The notes: generated by a model from the letters alone, not told the origin. Positions 37,564-53,316 are shown, numbered from the stretch's first letter. The stretch: 64,000 nt of DNA from Pseudoalteromonas sp. R3 (GCF_004014715.1 NZ_CP034835.1:1550001-1614000); one strand, 5' to 3'. Numbers and translations are program-made.

Positions 37564-39486
37564 TTATTGAGATTTTCTAACCCGTAAATACCACTCTGAT
37601 AGTAAGCGGACTTGTTTCTGGGTATAGCCTTTTTCCATCATTCGATTGACAAAGTCTTCGTGTTTCTTCTGATCTTCGGCTGAGGTTTTCGCATTGAAAG
37701 AAATGACCGGTAGCAGCTCTTCCGTGTTCGAGAACATTTTCTTCTCTATCACAGTTCTGAGTTTTTCATAACTGGTCCAGACTGGGTTTGCGCCGTTATG
37801 ATGAGCGCGTGCTCTCAATACGAAGTTGACGATCTCATTACGGAAATCCTTGGGATTTGAGATGCCAGCTGGCTTCTCTATTTTCTCAAGTTCAGCGTTG
37901 AGTGCTGCTCTGTCGAATAACTGGCCAGTATCTGGATCCCGATACTCTTGATCCTGAATCCAAAAGTCGGCATAAGTGACATAACGGTCGAATATATTTT
38001 GCCCGTACTCTGAATAAGATTCGAGGTATGCAGTTTGTAGTTCCTTGCCAATAAATTCAACATACTGCGGGATCAAATAGCCTTTAAGGTGGCTTAGGTA
38101 GCGCTCCTGAATTTCTGCACTGAACTGCTCACGTTCAATTTGCTGCTCAAGCACATAGAATAAATGCACTGGGTTTGCCGCGACTTCAGCGTGGTCAAAG
38201 TTGAAGACCCGAGACAATATCTTGAAGGCAAAACGGGTAGAGAGACCAGTCATTCCCTCATCCACACCAGCATAATCTCTGTATTCCTGGTATGACTTCG
38301 CCTTTGGATCTGTGTCTTTGAGACTTTCACCATCATAAACGCGCATTTTTGAGTAGATGCTGGAGTTTTCAGGCTCATTGATACGCGACAACGTAGAAAA
38401 TTTCGCGAGTGTTTCAAGCGTACCAGGTGCGCATGGTGCAGTTCTTAGCTCACTGTTCTCAATTAATTTCTTGTAGATTTTGACTTCTTCAGAAACACGT
38501 AAGCAATAAGGTACTTTAACAATAAAAACACGATCCAAAAATGCTTCGTTGTTTTTGTTGTTCTTGAATGACTGCCATTCTGATTCATTGGAGTGAGCAA
38601 GAATGATGCCGTTAAAGGGCAGGGCGGAAATACCTTCGGTGCCGTTATAATTTCCTTCCTGTGTTGCAGTGAGCAAAGGATGCAGGACTTTAATGGGCGC
38701 CTTAAACATCTCCACGAATTCCATCAACCCCTGGTTGGCCAGGCATAAAGCCCCTGAATAAGAATAGGCGTCTGGATCATTTTGGGCATAATGCTCTAAT
38801 TTTCGAATATCGACTTTACCAACCAGGGCTGAAATATCCTGATTGTTCTCATCACCCGGTTCTGTCTTAGCGATGGCAGTCTGATCCAAAATAGAAGGGT
38901 ACCGCTTTACGACCCGAAATTTAGAAATATCGCCGTTGAATTCATGTAATCGTTTGGTCGCCCAGGGAGACATCACGGTACGTAAGTAACGGCTGTTTAT
39001 CCCGTACTCTTTGTCCAGTAACTCACCGTCTTCAAGAGGGTTAAACAGGCTCAGAGGATGGTCGTTTACGGGTGAGCCTTTGATCGCATAAATAGGCACC
39101 TGCTGCATCAAATATTTGAGCTTTTCCGCAATGGATGACTTACCGCCCCCAACAGGACCCAGCAGATAGAGGACTTGCTTATATTCTTCAAGGCCCTGTG
39201 CGGCGTGTTTGAGATAAGACACTATCTGTTCAATGGCGTCTTCCATACCGTAAAATTCATGAAATGCAGGGTAGCGAGCAATGACTCGGTTTGAAAACAG
39301 GCGACTAAGCCGAGCATCCGTTGAAGTATCGACCATTTCTGGTTCACCAATTGCCATCAGCAAACGCTCCGGTGCACTGGCGTACGCTGCTTTGTCTTCT
39401 TTACATATTTCCAAATATTCCGCTATGGTGAACTCTTCTTCTTGGGACGCTTCGTATCTGGACTGGTAATGCTCAAATATACTCAT
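37564..39486 (-). CDS. yeaG: PrkA family serine protein kinase (YeaG)
   Basis: A 640-residue protein. The start is ATG 39484-39486 (GGAG upstream); a TTG 12 bases earlier lies inside that ribosome site and is rejected. An AAA+ domain has Walker [10 protein letters not shown] (about 105-113) and downstream [16 protein letters not shown]; the C-terminal part (from ~410) is the PrkA-specific region with [17 protein letters not shown] and the long conserved [22 protein letters not shown] block before it. First gene of the prkA-yeaH-spoVR operon. Confidence 0.95.
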   Translation of the reverse strand: MSIFEHYQSRYEASQEEEFTIAEYLEICKEDKAAYASAPERLLMAIGEPEMVDTSTDARLSRLFSNRVIARYPAFHEFYGMEDAIEQIVSYLKHAAQGLEEYKQVLYLLGPVGGGKSSIAEKLKYLMQQVPIYAIKGSPVNDHPLSLFNPLEDGELLDKEYGINSRYLRTVMSPWATKRLHEFNGDISKFRVVKRYPSILDQTAIAKTEPGDENNQDISALVGKVDIRKLEHYAQNDPDAYSYSGALCLANQGLMEFVEMFKAPIKVLHPLLTATQEGNYNGTEGISALPFNGIILAHSNESEWQSFKNNKNNEAFLDRVFIVKVPYCLRVSEEVKIYKKLIENSELRTAPCAPGTLETLAKFSTLSRINEPENSSIYSKMRVYDGESLKDTDPKAKSYQEYRDYAGVDEGMTGLSTRFAFKILSRVFNFDHAEVAANPVHLFYVLEQQIEREQFSAEIQERYLSHLKGYLIPQYVEFIGKELQTAYLESYSEYGQNIFDRYVTYADFWIQDQEYRDPDTGQLFDRAALNAELEKIEKPAGISNPKDFRNEIVNFVLRARAHHNGANPVWTSYEKLRTVIEKKMFSNTEELLPVISFNAKTSAEDQKKHEDFVNRMMEKGYTQKQVRLLSEWYLRVRKSQ

Positions 39487-39910
39487 AATGAACTCCAATA
39501 ACCTGTTGATGATGCGGTCTCTTAATGCAAGGCTATTTAAAGTTTAGTAGGGATATTTAAAATTTGCCCAAAAATTCCAGTAATTTAATGTTCACTAAGC
39601 TTGCTGTGTAGGTGTGAAATTTTCTCATCAATTGATCTTTACAGTGCATTTAATCGAGTTTTTCAAACAAATGGTCAAATTAGGAGCACAAAGTCGCTTT
39701 CTATAAGCTAAATAGTGCACTCTGAATGTAGTTTTTAATCGCTATTTAGCCTGATACAAGCGGTCGTTCGGGCACCGCAGGCGATACAACAAAATGCATG
39801 GTTTGCAGGCACTGACTATGTGGATATTTGTATAGTGGTTTTTAGCAGTAAAGAAACAAACAAACGACAGCAATATGTGCCTCAGGAGAGAGACTAGGAG
39901 GCAAAGGCAC
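39487..39910. other. Intergenic region upstream of prkA
   Basis: About 424 AT-rich bases with no coding frame I can support. It should contain the leftward prkA promoter. I looked for a sigma-54 element (GG-N10-GC), as in E. coli yeaGH, and found no convincing one. Confidence 0.45.
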
Positions 39911-39940
39911 TAAAAAAGGCGCTCTGAAGAGCGCCCTTTT
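39911..39940 (-). terminator. Terminator of sodB
   Basis: Stem GGCGCTC / GAGCGCC around TGAA, flanked by six T on the minus strand; 14 bases past the sodB stop. Confidence 0.88.
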
Positions 39941-39953
39941 ATACAGTCTGAAA

Positions 39954-40535
39954 TTAAGCAAGGTTCTCGTTAGCGAAATCCCAGTTAACCAGTGCCCAGA
40001 AGCCTTTCAGGTAGTCTGGACGCACATTGCGGTAATCAATGTAGTAAGCGTGTTCCCACAAATCTACAGTAATGATCGGCGTTACACCTTCTTCTGTCAA
40101 AGGTGTTGCTGCATTAGACGTATTGACGATATCCAAAGAACCGTCAGCAAGCTGCACTAACCAAGTCCAGCTAGAGCCGAAGTTGTTCACTGCTTTATCG
40201 TTGAATGCTTCCTGGAATGCTGCGAATGAGCCCCACTTCGCATTGATCAGGTCTGCAACTTTACCAGTTGGCTCGCCGCCGCCATTTGGTGCCAGGCTGT
40301 GCCAGTAGAAAGTGTGGTTCCAGATCTGTGCTGCGTTGTTGAATACGCCGCCTTCAGAGTTACATACGATTTCTTCTAAAGATTTGTTTTCAAGGTCTGT
40401 GCCTTGGATAAGGCCGTTCAGTTTTACAACGTACGTGTTGTGATGTTTACCGTGGTGGAACTCAAGCGTTTCCTGAGAAATATGCGGCTCAAGCGCGTTG
40501 ATAGCATAAGGAAGTGACGGTAGTTCAAAAGCCAT
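39954..40535 (-). CDS. sodB: Iron superoxide dismutase
   Basis: A 193-residue enzyme converting superoxide to H2O2 and O2. Start ATG 40533-40535 (GGAGATTAAC upstream) gives [10 protein letters not shown], the family N-terminus; an in-frame upstream TTG is rejected. Metal ligands: H27 in [11 protein letters not shown], the His in [11 protein letters not shown], and Asp/His in [11 protein letters not shown]. The Gln in NNAAQIWNH and GGGEPTG mark the Fe type over Mn. Monocistronic. grxD is divergent. Confidence 0.96.
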   Translation of the reverse strand: MAFELPSLPYAINALEPHISQETLEFHHGKHHNTYVVKLNGLIQGTDLENKSLEEIVCNSEGGVFNNAAQIWNHTFYWHSLAPNGGGEPTGKVADLINAKWGSFAAFQEAFNDKAVNNFGSSWTWLVQLADGSLDIVNTSNAATPLTEEGVTPIITVDLWEHAYYIDYRNVRPDYLKGFWALVNWDFANENLA

Positions 40536-40807
40536 GTTAATCTCCATTTCGTTGTTAAATTGCCAAAGCAAATAGAAGCAATCTCTATCTTAGCTTACAT
40601 TTCTATACGATTTGACGGCATATAGTGATACTATAATTCCTGAGTATTTTACTCAAGTTTTGGCAAACAGCAATGGCAATAGCCAAGACTTGTAGAATGA
40701 ATGGCTTAGATTGCATTCATTTTGTACGGGCTAACTGACAAAAGAAGAGGTTGACTGGCAAAGTGGATGATATGCTGAGCTATGCTATCGTCATTTTGAG
40801 GTAAATA

Positions 40808-41155
40808 ATGGAAACCATTGAAAAGATTAAACAGCAAATCGCAGAAAATCCGATCATCCTATATATGAAGGGATCGCCCAAGTTACCTAACTGCGGTTTC
40901 TCTTCGCAGGCATCTCAAGCGCTGATGGCGTGTGGCGAGCAATTTGCTTACGTCGATATTCTGCTTAACCCAGACATTCGTGCTGAGCTGCCTCATTATG
41001 CCAACTGGCCAACATTTCCGCAGCTTTGGGTCGAAGGAGAGTTGATTGGTGGATGTGACATCATCATTGAAATGTTTCAAAAAGGTGAGTTGCAACCGCT
41101 GATTGCAGAAACGGCTGCAAAATACAAAGAAGACGACGCTGAAACAGCAGAGTAA
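40808..41155 (+). CDS. grxD: Monothiol glutaredoxin GrxD (Grx4)
   Basis: A 115-residue CGFS glutaredoxin; active Cys is C29 in KGSPKLPNCGFS. The downstream WPTFPQLWVEGELIGGCDIIIEM loop binds glutathione. Grx4 carries [2Fe-2S] clusters, often with BolA. It is divergent from sodB across 272 bases, an oxidative-stress and Fe-S pairing often seen in this group. ATG with GAGG-like site upstream. Confidence 0.96.
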   Translation: METIEKIKQQIAENPIILYMKGSPKLPNCGFSSQASQALMACGEQFAYVDILLNPDIRAELPHYANWPTFPQLWVEGELIGGCDIIIEMFQKGELQPLIAETAAKYKEDDAETAE

Positions 41156-41175
41156 TTCTGTTTTAAGTCGTTTTA

Positions 41176-41208
41176 GGGCATGTCAACGTCAGTTGCATGC
41201 CCTTTTTT
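41176..41208 (+). terminator. Terminator of grxD
   Basis: Stem GGGCATG / CATGCCC with inner CAAC/GTTG pairing, then six T. Confidence 0.9.
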
Positions 41209-41681
41209 ATGCGCCTTTGTTTTGTAAATTTATCGACCTATATCTGCGAACACCGCTTCCTATCATTGAGAACTTTTCGTTAATTTCACGCCCCATTTCT
41301 TCTTTTGCAACACTAAGTTTACGCATACGTCAAGCATCAACCCTGCATAGACTCAGGGGTTGCCAAATTCATTCTCGAAATATTGAATATTTATGCATTG
41401 TTATGTTGGGTGTTACGTTGACGTAAACTTCCCTTTTGTAGCGCGGTTTTTGTCATTTTTTTGATTTGATACCGGTGTCATTTTGTGTTTTTCTACGAGT
41501 GTTGAAATATTTGTAAGGTTACAAGTCGTTATCTAAGTACCTTTTTTATGAGAAATATTCATGTATATGAATAACTATTCTTTATTGTATTGACTCGAAT
41601 ACTAATCAGGGCTAGCTTTGATTATCTGCCAGTAATTCGTCTGAAATTACCGGCTGGCAGTTGTAGCAAGGGGAGGAGTCC
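41209..41681 (+). promoter_or_regulatory. Upstream control region of gltBD
   Basis: About 470 AT-rich non-coding bases. Two similar elements occur: GTTTACGCATACGTCAA at 41317-41333 and, on the other strand, GTTTACGTCAACGTAAC at 41412-41428, which includes the exact inverted repeat TTACGT-TG-ACGTAA. A leader hairpin lies at 41626-41660: CTGCCAG / CTGGCAG outside, GTAATT / AATTAC inside, just before the GGGGAGGAG ribosome site. Regulator binding is inference. Confidence 0.5.
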
Positions 41682-47565
<5,884 letters not shown>

Positions 47566-47598
47566 AGTCGCTCACTTCGCAGAGTATGGTTTCACCAT

Positions 47599-47641
47599 AA
47601 AAAGCCTGCTGTTAACCATTCAGGTTAACAGCAGGCTTTTT
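47599..47641 (+). terminator. Terminator of gltBD
   Basis: A perfect 19-bp stem: AAAAAGCCTGCTGTTAACC pairs with its complement around ATTCA, ending in T5. Confidence 0.93.
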
Positions 47642-47738
47642 GCTTTTTGGACACTCCAACTTGTTCAGCACTTGGATTAAATCACTAACTGGGGTAGGCT
47701 CGGGTTAAGCATGGAGTTTGGTTATATTTGAAGGAATT

Positions 47739-48134
47739 ATGAACTATATTGCCGTCCTAATTGCTTTGGCAACTTTGCCAGTTTTTGCAGATGTTAATCA
47801 GGTATTTAAAAATATCGCGTTAAAGTCTGATCTCCTTATTGTTGATGAGCACACAGAGTTTCAGTTTCTCGGTTCGCTGAATAATGAAGACAAGATATTT
47901 AATTATCGTCGTTATTTTAACGCCGGACTGAGGGCGGCTACGCGCTTAGTCGTAATAGATACACAGCATAATTTAGTGGGCATGTATGCTGTGAACGATT
48001 GGGCAACGCATGTCGATGAAGAGTGTGTATATTTTGCGTACCCGGCTTCAGAAGGAAACTCGATTTGTCTTGAGAGCGGTCAGCTGCCGACACAGGCGTG
48101 GGTAGACGGTTCACTACCCTCACTATATAGATAG
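47739..48134 (+). CDS. Hypothetical exported protein, 131 residues
   Basis: Not recognised. ATG 47739 with AAGGA eight bases upstream gives a signal peptide (MNYIAVLIALATLPVFA). The mature part is small and rich in aromatic and acidic residues, with two Cys (ECVYF, SICLE) that may form one disulfide. Six bases after its stop another small secreted-protein frame begins, so the two may be one operon. Lies alone between gltBD and recN. Confidence 0.6.
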   Translation: MNYIAVLIALATLPVFADVNQVFKNIALKSDLLIVDEHTEFQFLGSLNNEDKIFNYRRYFNAGLRAATRLVVIDTQHNLVGMYAVNDWATHVDEECVYFAYPASEGNSICLESGQLPTQAWVDGSLPSLYR

Positions 48135-48184
48135 GCTATATGGACAGACAGGCGTTATGGAATTACTTGGGAACAACTGATGGA

Positions 48185-48562
48185 ATGAATACCCAATTAA
48201 AAATTGTGTCAAGGACAGGACTTGTTCTTATCTGCCTGTGTTCTACCATCACAGTGCACGCGGCATGTGCGGTGATTGATACGTCCTGCTCTATTATTCA
48301 GCCGAGTCAAAAACACCACTTTACTTGTGAAGCATTTATTTGTGGGAATATCCATGAGCAGTCTGCGGGCTGGGAATATGAGAATGGGATACGAGTATCC
48401 AAGGTAATTAACGGAAAAAATACCAAGATCACAGTTAATGGAGTATCAGGATTTGAAGTGCCGCCTGTCGACAACTATAACGGGGTTTGCGTTGCAAATA
48501 GGACAGAAAAAATGGTTTATTGTGTGAAAGGGTTATCGGGGTGGGATCAATCGAGCAAATGA
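48185..48562 (+). CDS. Hypothetical cysteine-rich exported protein, 125 residues
   Basis: Not recognised. An in-frame ATG at 48140 exists, but the hydrophobic signal begins after ATG 48185 (LKIVSRTGLVLICLCSTITVHA), so the later start is preferred although its ribosome site is weak. The mature protein has six Cys (ACA, SCS, TCE, ICG, VCV, YCV), an even number that fits three disulfides. No family resemblance seen. Confidence 0.55.
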   Translation: MNTQLKIVSRTGLVLICLCSTITVHAACAVIDTSCSIIQPSQKHHFTCEAFICGNIHEQSAGWEYENGIRVSKVINGKNTKITVNGVSGFEVPPVDNYNGVCVANRTEKMVYCVKGLSGWDQSSK

Positions 48563-48967
48563 ACAAATAGTCTACCGACCGAAGTATAATGAAACGCTTA
48601 TGATAGAGTAAGCAGCTTATAGAGGTGGTGTAGAGTGAAAATCGCGGGTATGGGTTAAGAATTAAAGACTGTATCTGTGCGATCTCATAAGTCCGTTTCT
48701 CATAGCATACGAAACCCCACAAGGTTAGATAGCATTAAGGCGCAGAATCTGCCGTAGTAAGAGCAGCCACTTTGGGTTACGAAGTCAAATACCGGTCATA
48801 TTTTAAGTGTTGTGTGTGCTTTTGACATCAGGCCCGCTCACACCAGTGTATCGGTACTGAGCGGGTAACCAACCCTTAAACAACTATTACCTAAGTATTA
48901 ACAACATTAAATACGAGCGAAGGCTCCTGCAAACAGGTATGCTTTATTAAGCCGGCCCCGCCTGATG
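48563..48967. other. Non-coding stretch between secreted-protein genes and recN
   Basis: About 405 bases without a supported gene. It contains a hairpin CCCGCTCA (48833-48840) / TGAGCGGG (48858-48865), lacking a T tract, that may mark the end of recN or the upstream pair. Confidence 0.45.
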
Positions 48968-50644
48968 TTATGCCCCCTGCACCTCAAGCAGCTCCTTAGC
49001 GCTGGCTCGTGTGGTGCTGCTGACTTTGTCACCGCCAAGTAAGCGAGCGATTTCGTCAACACGTTGTTCCTGCACCAATGGCAGCATAGATGTAAAGGTT
49101 TCACCGCCTTCTACACGTTTGGAAACAAAGAATTGATGATGGCCACTGCAGGCAACCTGAGGCAAGTGAGTTACACAGATCACTTGAGTTGAATTACCAA
49201 GCTGGCGAAGCTGTTTACCCACCTGAGAGGCTGTGGGACCTGAAATACCAACGTCTACTTCATCAAATATCAGAGTAGGGGTAGTAACTCGGTTCGCGAT
49301 AATCACCTGAATAGCCAGGCTGATCCGTGACAGTTCACCACCCGATGCGACTTTCGCCAGGGCTTGTAGAGGCTGACCCGGGTTGGTCGAAACCAGAAAC
49401 TCGATTTTATCCATGCCCAGCTCGTTGGGGCGTCTGTCTTCATGCTGGTTAAGCTCAATAGCAAACTGGCCATTTTCCATCGACAGCTCATGCATGCTCT
49501 CACTGATTAAATCATTCAAAGTCAGTGCAGCCTGAGCACGGCTTTCACTCAGTTGTGCCGCTGATATTTGATAGGCATGAAGCGCTTCAGCTATTTCGTG
49601 CTGTAGATCTTCGATGCGCTCATTGTTAGAGCAGATAGATGCCAGCTCTTCGTGCAACTGTTGATGATGCTGATGCAGCAACTCGGGGCTGATCTGGTGT
49701 TTACGTGATAAGGTCATTGCTTGCGCCAGCCTGTCTTCGACAGCCTGCAGACGCTCTGGGTCTTGCTCGATGTTTTCACCATAGGCACGCAGTTCTCGGC
49801 AGCCTTCTTCGAGCTGCACTGCAGCCTCCCCCAGCAGTTGGCTGATTTCCTGCAGTTTAGGGTCATAATTGCTCAGTTCAATGAAGGTTTGTACACTGTG
49901 CTGAAGCTGCCCTAAAACAGTCTGGTCATCTTGCTCAGACAGACACATCAGTTCGCGCTGACAACTTTCAGCTAGCGTCTGGCTATGACTCAATCGTGTA
50001 TGCTCAGTTTCAATATGCTCATATTCACCTTCTTCCAGCGCAAACTCATCCAGTTCCTGAACTTGATATTCGAGCAGTTGCTTTTTGGCTGCCTGCGCCT
50101 GTTGTTGTTTGATGAGCTCTGAGTGTTCTTTTTGCAATGTGTGATAATGCTGATACTGAGCACGCACAGCGTGTAACAGGTTATCGTGACCAGCGTAGGC
50201 ATCCAGCAAACCCAGCTGATGTTCGGGTTTAAGTAACAGCTGGTGGGCATGCTGACCATGAATGGCAATGAGTCGCTGGCCGAGTTCTTTTAATTGCGCA
50301 GCCGTTACAGAGTTACCATTAATGAAGCTTTTACTGCGGCCATTTTGCATAACAACACGGCGTAAAATGCAGTTTTGTTCTTCATCATCTAACATGAGTT
50401 TGTTTAAAAACTGCTGAGCGTTGGGGAGCTGCCTGATATCAAATTGAGCGGTTATCTCTGCTTTTGCGGCACCAGGGCGGATACTGGCAACGTCTGCCCG
50501 TTCACCCAGGCACAGAGAGAGGGCATCGATTGCAATGGATTTACCAGCACCGGTTTCACCGGTGATGGCAGTCATACCTGAGCGCCAGTCAATGGTTAAT
50601 TCGTTAACAATGGCAAAGTTTTTGATTTGCAGACTAAGAAGCAT
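48968..50644 (-). CDS. recN: DNA repair protein RecN
   Basis: A 558-residue SMC-like ATPase for double-strand break repair. Walker A is GETGAGKS (about 30-37); a long coiled-coil region spans ~160-360; the signature is KVASGGELSRISLA and Walker B LIFDEVDVGISGPTA. The end (RLLGGDKVSSTTRASAKELL) is typical. The ATG directly follows two LexA boxes. Confidence 0.96.
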   Translation of the reverse strand: MLLSLQIKNFAIVNELTIDWRSGMTAITGETGAGKSIAIDALSLCLGERADVASIRPGAAKAEITAQFDIRQLPNAQQFLNKLMLDDEEQNCILRRVVMQNGRSKSFINGNSVTAAQLKELGQRLIAIHGQHAHQLLLKPEHQLGLLDAYAGHDNLLHAVRAQYQHYHTLQKEHSELIKQQQAQAAKKQLLEYQVQELDEFALEEGEYEHIETEHTRLSHSQTLAESCQRELMCLSEQDDQTVLGQLQHSVQTFIELSNYDPKLQEISQLLGEAAVQLEEGCRELRAYGENIEQDPERLQAVEDRLAQAMTLSRKHQISPELLHQHHQQLHEELASICSNNERIEDLQHEIAEALHAYQISAAQLSESRAQAALTLNDLISESMHELSMENGQFAIELNQHEDRRPNELGMDKIEFLVSTNPGQPLQALAKVASGGELSRISLAIQVIIANRVTTPTLIFDEVDVGISGPTASQVGKQLRQLGNSTQVICVTHLPQVACSGHHQFFVSKRVEGGETFTSMLPLVQEQRVDEIARLLGGDKVSSTTRASAKELLEVQGA

Positions 50645-50645
50645 G

Positions 50646-50661
50646 CTGTATATCCAAACAG
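50646..50661 (-). promoter_or_regulatory. LexA box 1 upstream of recN
   Basis: CTGTATATCCAAACAG, exact CTGT-N8-ACAG, one base before the recN ATG on the minus strand. Confidence 0.88.
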
Positions 50662-50669
50662 TACAATTA

Positions 50670-50685
50670 CTGTTAATTTATACAG
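50670..50685 (-). promoter_or_regulatory. LexA box 2 upstream of recN
   Basis: CTGTTAATTTATACAG, exact CTGT-N8-ACAG, 24 bases from box 1. Tandem boxes imply tight SOS control, as at E. coli recN. Confidence 0.88.
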
Positions 50686-50732
50686 CATTTATTGGAAATG
50701 CAACTTGAAATTGCGTTTTACTACCAGGGTTT

Positions 50733-51308
50733 TTACAGGGCCGCGGCTTTTCGTTGCTGTACCGAGGGGTCGTTGTTCTCGGTTTGAGCTGGGGCTTCTT
50801 CCTCACTCTGCCCTGTTTCCGGCGTGTCAGTTTGTACAGGTGTATCAGGTGTCTGGATCCGTGAAATCAGTGCTGGCAGAATTTCACTGTAAAATGCTTT
50901 GTTATAGGCTATCCCGGCAGAGGGCAGCTCACTGACAAACATAAACAATTGATCGGCCAATAGCTCCATATTGCCATTTTCACGACACTTATTTAGTTCA
51001 GTACCAATTGTGGCGAGCAAATGATCAGTCACACGCTCGAGTGCTTCCAGGTTTTCGTCATTGTGGGCTTGAACAACAAAGAAGTTGCCGACAATGGCAT
51101 TAAATTGAGGCGCGTGCTTTGGGCGGATCAGCTTATAACTTACGAATTCACTAATTTTGCTTTTGAAGTGACTGCTGATTTCTTTCAGACGTTCATTGAA
51201 CACCCGCTTTTCGGCTTCGCGTGCTTTTTTACGGTTATTCTCAATCACCACATAAACCCCCAAAATGGTGATCAATAAGGTAATAGATACGAAAACAACG
51301 TAGCTCAT
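50733..51308 (-). CDS. Conserved-position membrane-anchored hypothetical protein
   Basis: A 191-residue protein: one N-terminal membrane helix (MSYVVFVSITLLITILGVYVV), a basic helical stretch (ENNRKKAREAEKRVFNERLK), a globular middle, and an acidic Pro/Thr/Glu tail (~150-191). No named family recognised. It lies between nadK and recN on the same strand, 62 bases after nadK, and may be co-transcribed with nadK. Start ATG 51308. Confidence 0.65.
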   Translation of the reverse strand: MSYVVFVSITLLITILGVYVVIENNRKKAREAEKRVFNERLKEISSHFKSKISEFVSYKLIRPKHAPQFNAIVGNFFVVQAHNDENLEALERVTDHLLATIGTELNKCRENGNMELLADQLFMFVSELPSAGIAYNKAFYSEILPALISRIQTPDTPVQTDTPETGQSEEEAPAQTENNDPSVQQRKAAAL

Positions 51309-51370
51309 GTTGGTTTACTTTTCCCTAAAATAGAAAATAAATTTTACTTATTTTGCTGAACTTCGTTCGC

Positions 51371-52255
51371 TTAGTAAAGCCTGCTACCCCAATTTAATTT
51401 CTGTCTCAGAACATTGTAGTAGGAATAACTGACAGGGTGGATCAAACGGAGTTTTTTTTCTGCTTTTTTTATGACCACTTCGTCACCCGGAAGCAATGCG
51501 AGCACGACGTGACTGTCACAACTTACCTGCAAGCTTGCGGTGTTTTCTGGGCTGAGCTTCAGTTTGACTTGTTTATTTGCGTCAACAACCAGGGGTCTGC
51601 TGGATAATGTATGCGGAAACATTGGGACAAGGGCCATCGCGTTTAGCTCAGGCGTTAAAATAGGGCCACCACCGGACAATGAATAAGCCGTTGAGCCGGT
51701 TGGAGTCGTGACGATTAGCCCATCAGAACGCTGAGAAAAGACAAACTGTTCGTCAATGAAGGCCTCAAACTCGATCATATGGGCGACTTTGTCAGCGTGT
51801 AGCACAGCTTCATTTACTGCCAGGTTGGCACTTTTAAGTTCTGCATGACGGAACACTTCGACTTCAAGCAAAAAGCGTTGTTCTTCTACGAATTTTCCGC
51901 TGAGGACTTGCTCCAGTTCTGCCTCAAAGCCATCGGGGTCTAAGTCGGTCAGAAACCCTAAATTACCACGGTTAACGCCTATCACGGCAACGTCAAACCG
52001 GGCCAGTACACGAGCTGCACCCAGCATATTACCATCACCGCCGACCACTACAGCCAGGTCACAGCGCTCTCCCAGAGCCACAACATCGAGTATGTTTGAC
52101 TCGGGCAATTCAGCGATTTGTTTGCCAACTCGTTGCTCAACAAAAACTTCATAGCCAAGTGCTTGCAAAAATGTATACAAGCGTTGTAATGTCAGTGCGG
52201 CGCCATCATGGTTTGGTTTACCAATCAGGCCGATGGTTTTAAATGGTGCGCTCAT
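51371..52255 (-). CDS. nadK: NAD kinase
   Basis: A 294-residue enzyme phosphorylating NAD+ to NADP+. The [14 protein letters not shown] motif (about 72-85) and [13 protein letters not shown] (~177-189) are diagnostic. Start ATG 52255 with AAGGAAAC upstream. Divergent from hrcA, only 47 bases apart. Confidence 0.97.
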   Translation of the reverse strand: MSAPFKTIGLIGKPNHDGAALTLQRLYTFLQALGYEVFVEQRVGKQIAELPESNILDVVALGERCDLAVVVGGDGNMLGAARVLARFDVAVIGVNRGNLGFLTDLDPDGFEAELEQVLSGKFVEEQRFLLEVEVFRHAELKSANLAVNEAVLHADKVAHMIEFEAFIDEQFVFSQRSDGLIVTTPTGSTAYSLSGGGPILTPELNAMALVPMFPHTLSSRPLVVDANKQVKLKLSPENTASLQVSCDSHVVLALLPGDEVVIKKAEKKLRLIHPVSYSYYNVLRQKLNWGSRLY

Positions 52256-52267
52256 TCAGTGAGTTTC

Positions 52268-52291
52268 CTTGGCAAAATTTCTGTTGCCAAG
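52268..52291. promoter_or_regulatory. Inverted repeat in the nadK/hrcA divergent promoter
   Basis: CTTGGCAA-N8-TTGCCAAG, perfect 8-bp arms, 11 bases before the hrcA ATG and 12 before nadK; one arm touches the nadK ribosome site. It has the spacing of an operator but not the CIRCE sequence bound by classical HrcA. Confidence 0.55.
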
Positions 52292-52302
52292 ATTATCTTA
52301 AA

Positions 52303-53292
52303 ATGAATTCGCTTGAAACTCGCAAATTTAACCTTATTTATGATGTTATGAAACTTAGTGCACGTGACAAACAAGTCTTCTCTGCTGTGATGAGTCTTTA
52401 CTGTAACGGTGAAGGCCATCCCGTAGCATCGAGCAAGATAGCAAAACTAAAAGGTATGGCGGTGTGCTCTGCAACGGTACGCAATGCTATGGCTCGCCTG
52501 GAAAACCAGGGGCTGCTTTTTTCACCTCACACTTCGGCCGGGCGGGTTCCCTCTGATCTGGGAATTAAGTACTGGTTGCAGGAGTATTTTGGCTTAGAAG
52601 ACATCGCCCCTTACTGGGAGCCAGAGCGAGAGGAGCTGACTGGTTTTGCACATACTCTCAGCCAGAAATATCAGGTATGCTGTATCGTTGGCTTACCTCA
52701 GGTTAGTGAACAAACCATATTTCGGGTCGAAGTACTAGATTTTGATCGCAAACATTGGCTGGTATTACTGATTGATAGAACCGGGCAGTCCAATAATATC
52801 CTTATTAATAAACCAGAATCGAATTCCGATCAGGTAAGGTATCAGTTCGCGGCTTGGATGAACACTGTATTCAGTGCGCAAACGCTAAAAGAGGGGTTGC
52901 ACCGAATGCGGGCTATGGCGAAAAGTGCGATGGCAGATTGCCGTGGCTCTTTGATGCAATGGAGTCGCGAGCTAAGCTTGCAGTTGGGTACCGACAATAG
53001 CATAGTAGTCGGAGAGCGTTATCTGTATAACCGCCTTGAAGGGAATAATGAACTCAACCTGGGGGTGAGCTTCTTACACCAGGTGGAAGATCAGTTAGCG
53101 CTAAAGAATGGCCTGTCGGTGTTACTGGGCAGTGAGTTGAGTTATCTGAATCTGGAGCGATTTGTGGTCTTGAGTGTACCTTACTTTACGTCGAGCGAGT
53201 ACCAGAGTCGTTTTTGCGTGATTTGTCCTGCTGATGCGCCAATTGAAGCAATAATCAGCGAATTTACACAAATCCCAAAAAAAGAAGCTTGA
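52303..53292 (+). CDS. hrcA: HrcA family heat-shock repressor
   Basis: About 329 residues from ATG 52303. The N-terminal winged helix (LSARDKQVFSAVMSLYCNGEGHPVASSKIAK...ATVRNAMARLENQGLLFSPHTSAGRVPSDLGIKYW, pieces at 14-90) matches HrcA closely; the C-terminal effector domain is more diverged. In other bacteria HrcA represses dnaK and groE operons at CIRCE sites and is stabilised by GroEL. Here it sits directly upstream of grpE, whose promoter overlaps the hrcA stop. No CIRCE element was found in the window. Confidence 0.85.
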   Translation: MNSLETRKFNLIYDVMKLSARDKQVFSAVMSLYCNGEGHPVASSKIAKLKGMAVCSATVRNAMARLENQGLLFSPHTSAGRVPSDLGIKYWLQEYFGLEDIAPYWEPEREELTGFAHTLSQKYQVCCIVGLPQVSEQTIFRVEVLDFDRKHWLVLLIDRTGQSNNILINKPESNSDQVRYQFAAWMNTVFSAQTLKEGLHRMRAMAKSAMADCRGSLMQWSRELSLQLGTDNSIVVGERYLYNRLEGNNELNLGVSFLHQVEDQLALKNGLSVLLGSELSYLNLERFVVLSVPYFTSSEYQSRFCVICPADAPIEAIISEFTQIPKKEA

Positions 53293-53316
53293 ATAACAAA
53301 TTTGAATCCCCATAAT
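53288..53316 (+). promoter_or_regulatory. Predicted sigma-32 promoter of grpE
   Basis: CTTGAA (53288-53293) and CCCCATAAT (53308-53316) with a 13-14 base spacer: a near-consensus heat-shock promoter. Its -35 overlaps the hrcA stop codon. Confidence 0.82.

Noticed and set aside
39487..39910. Sigma-54 promoter for prkA, by analogy with E. coli yeaGH
   Set aside because: No GG-N10-GC element with acceptable flanks was found; the nearest candidate has nine bases between.
41103..41426. 107-codon frame after grxD
   Set aside because: It begins within grxD, passes through its terminator and has no recognisable pattern.
48435..48722. 95-codon minus-strand frame antisense to the cysteine-rich protein
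   Set aside because: No ribosome site, Cys/Tyr-rich composition of an antisense shadow, and it conflicts with a better-supported secreted protein.
48833..48865. Hairpin CCCGCTCA/TGAGCGGG as a terminator of recN
   Set aside because: No T tract on either strand and more than 100 bases from the recN stop; kept only as a note in the non-coding region.
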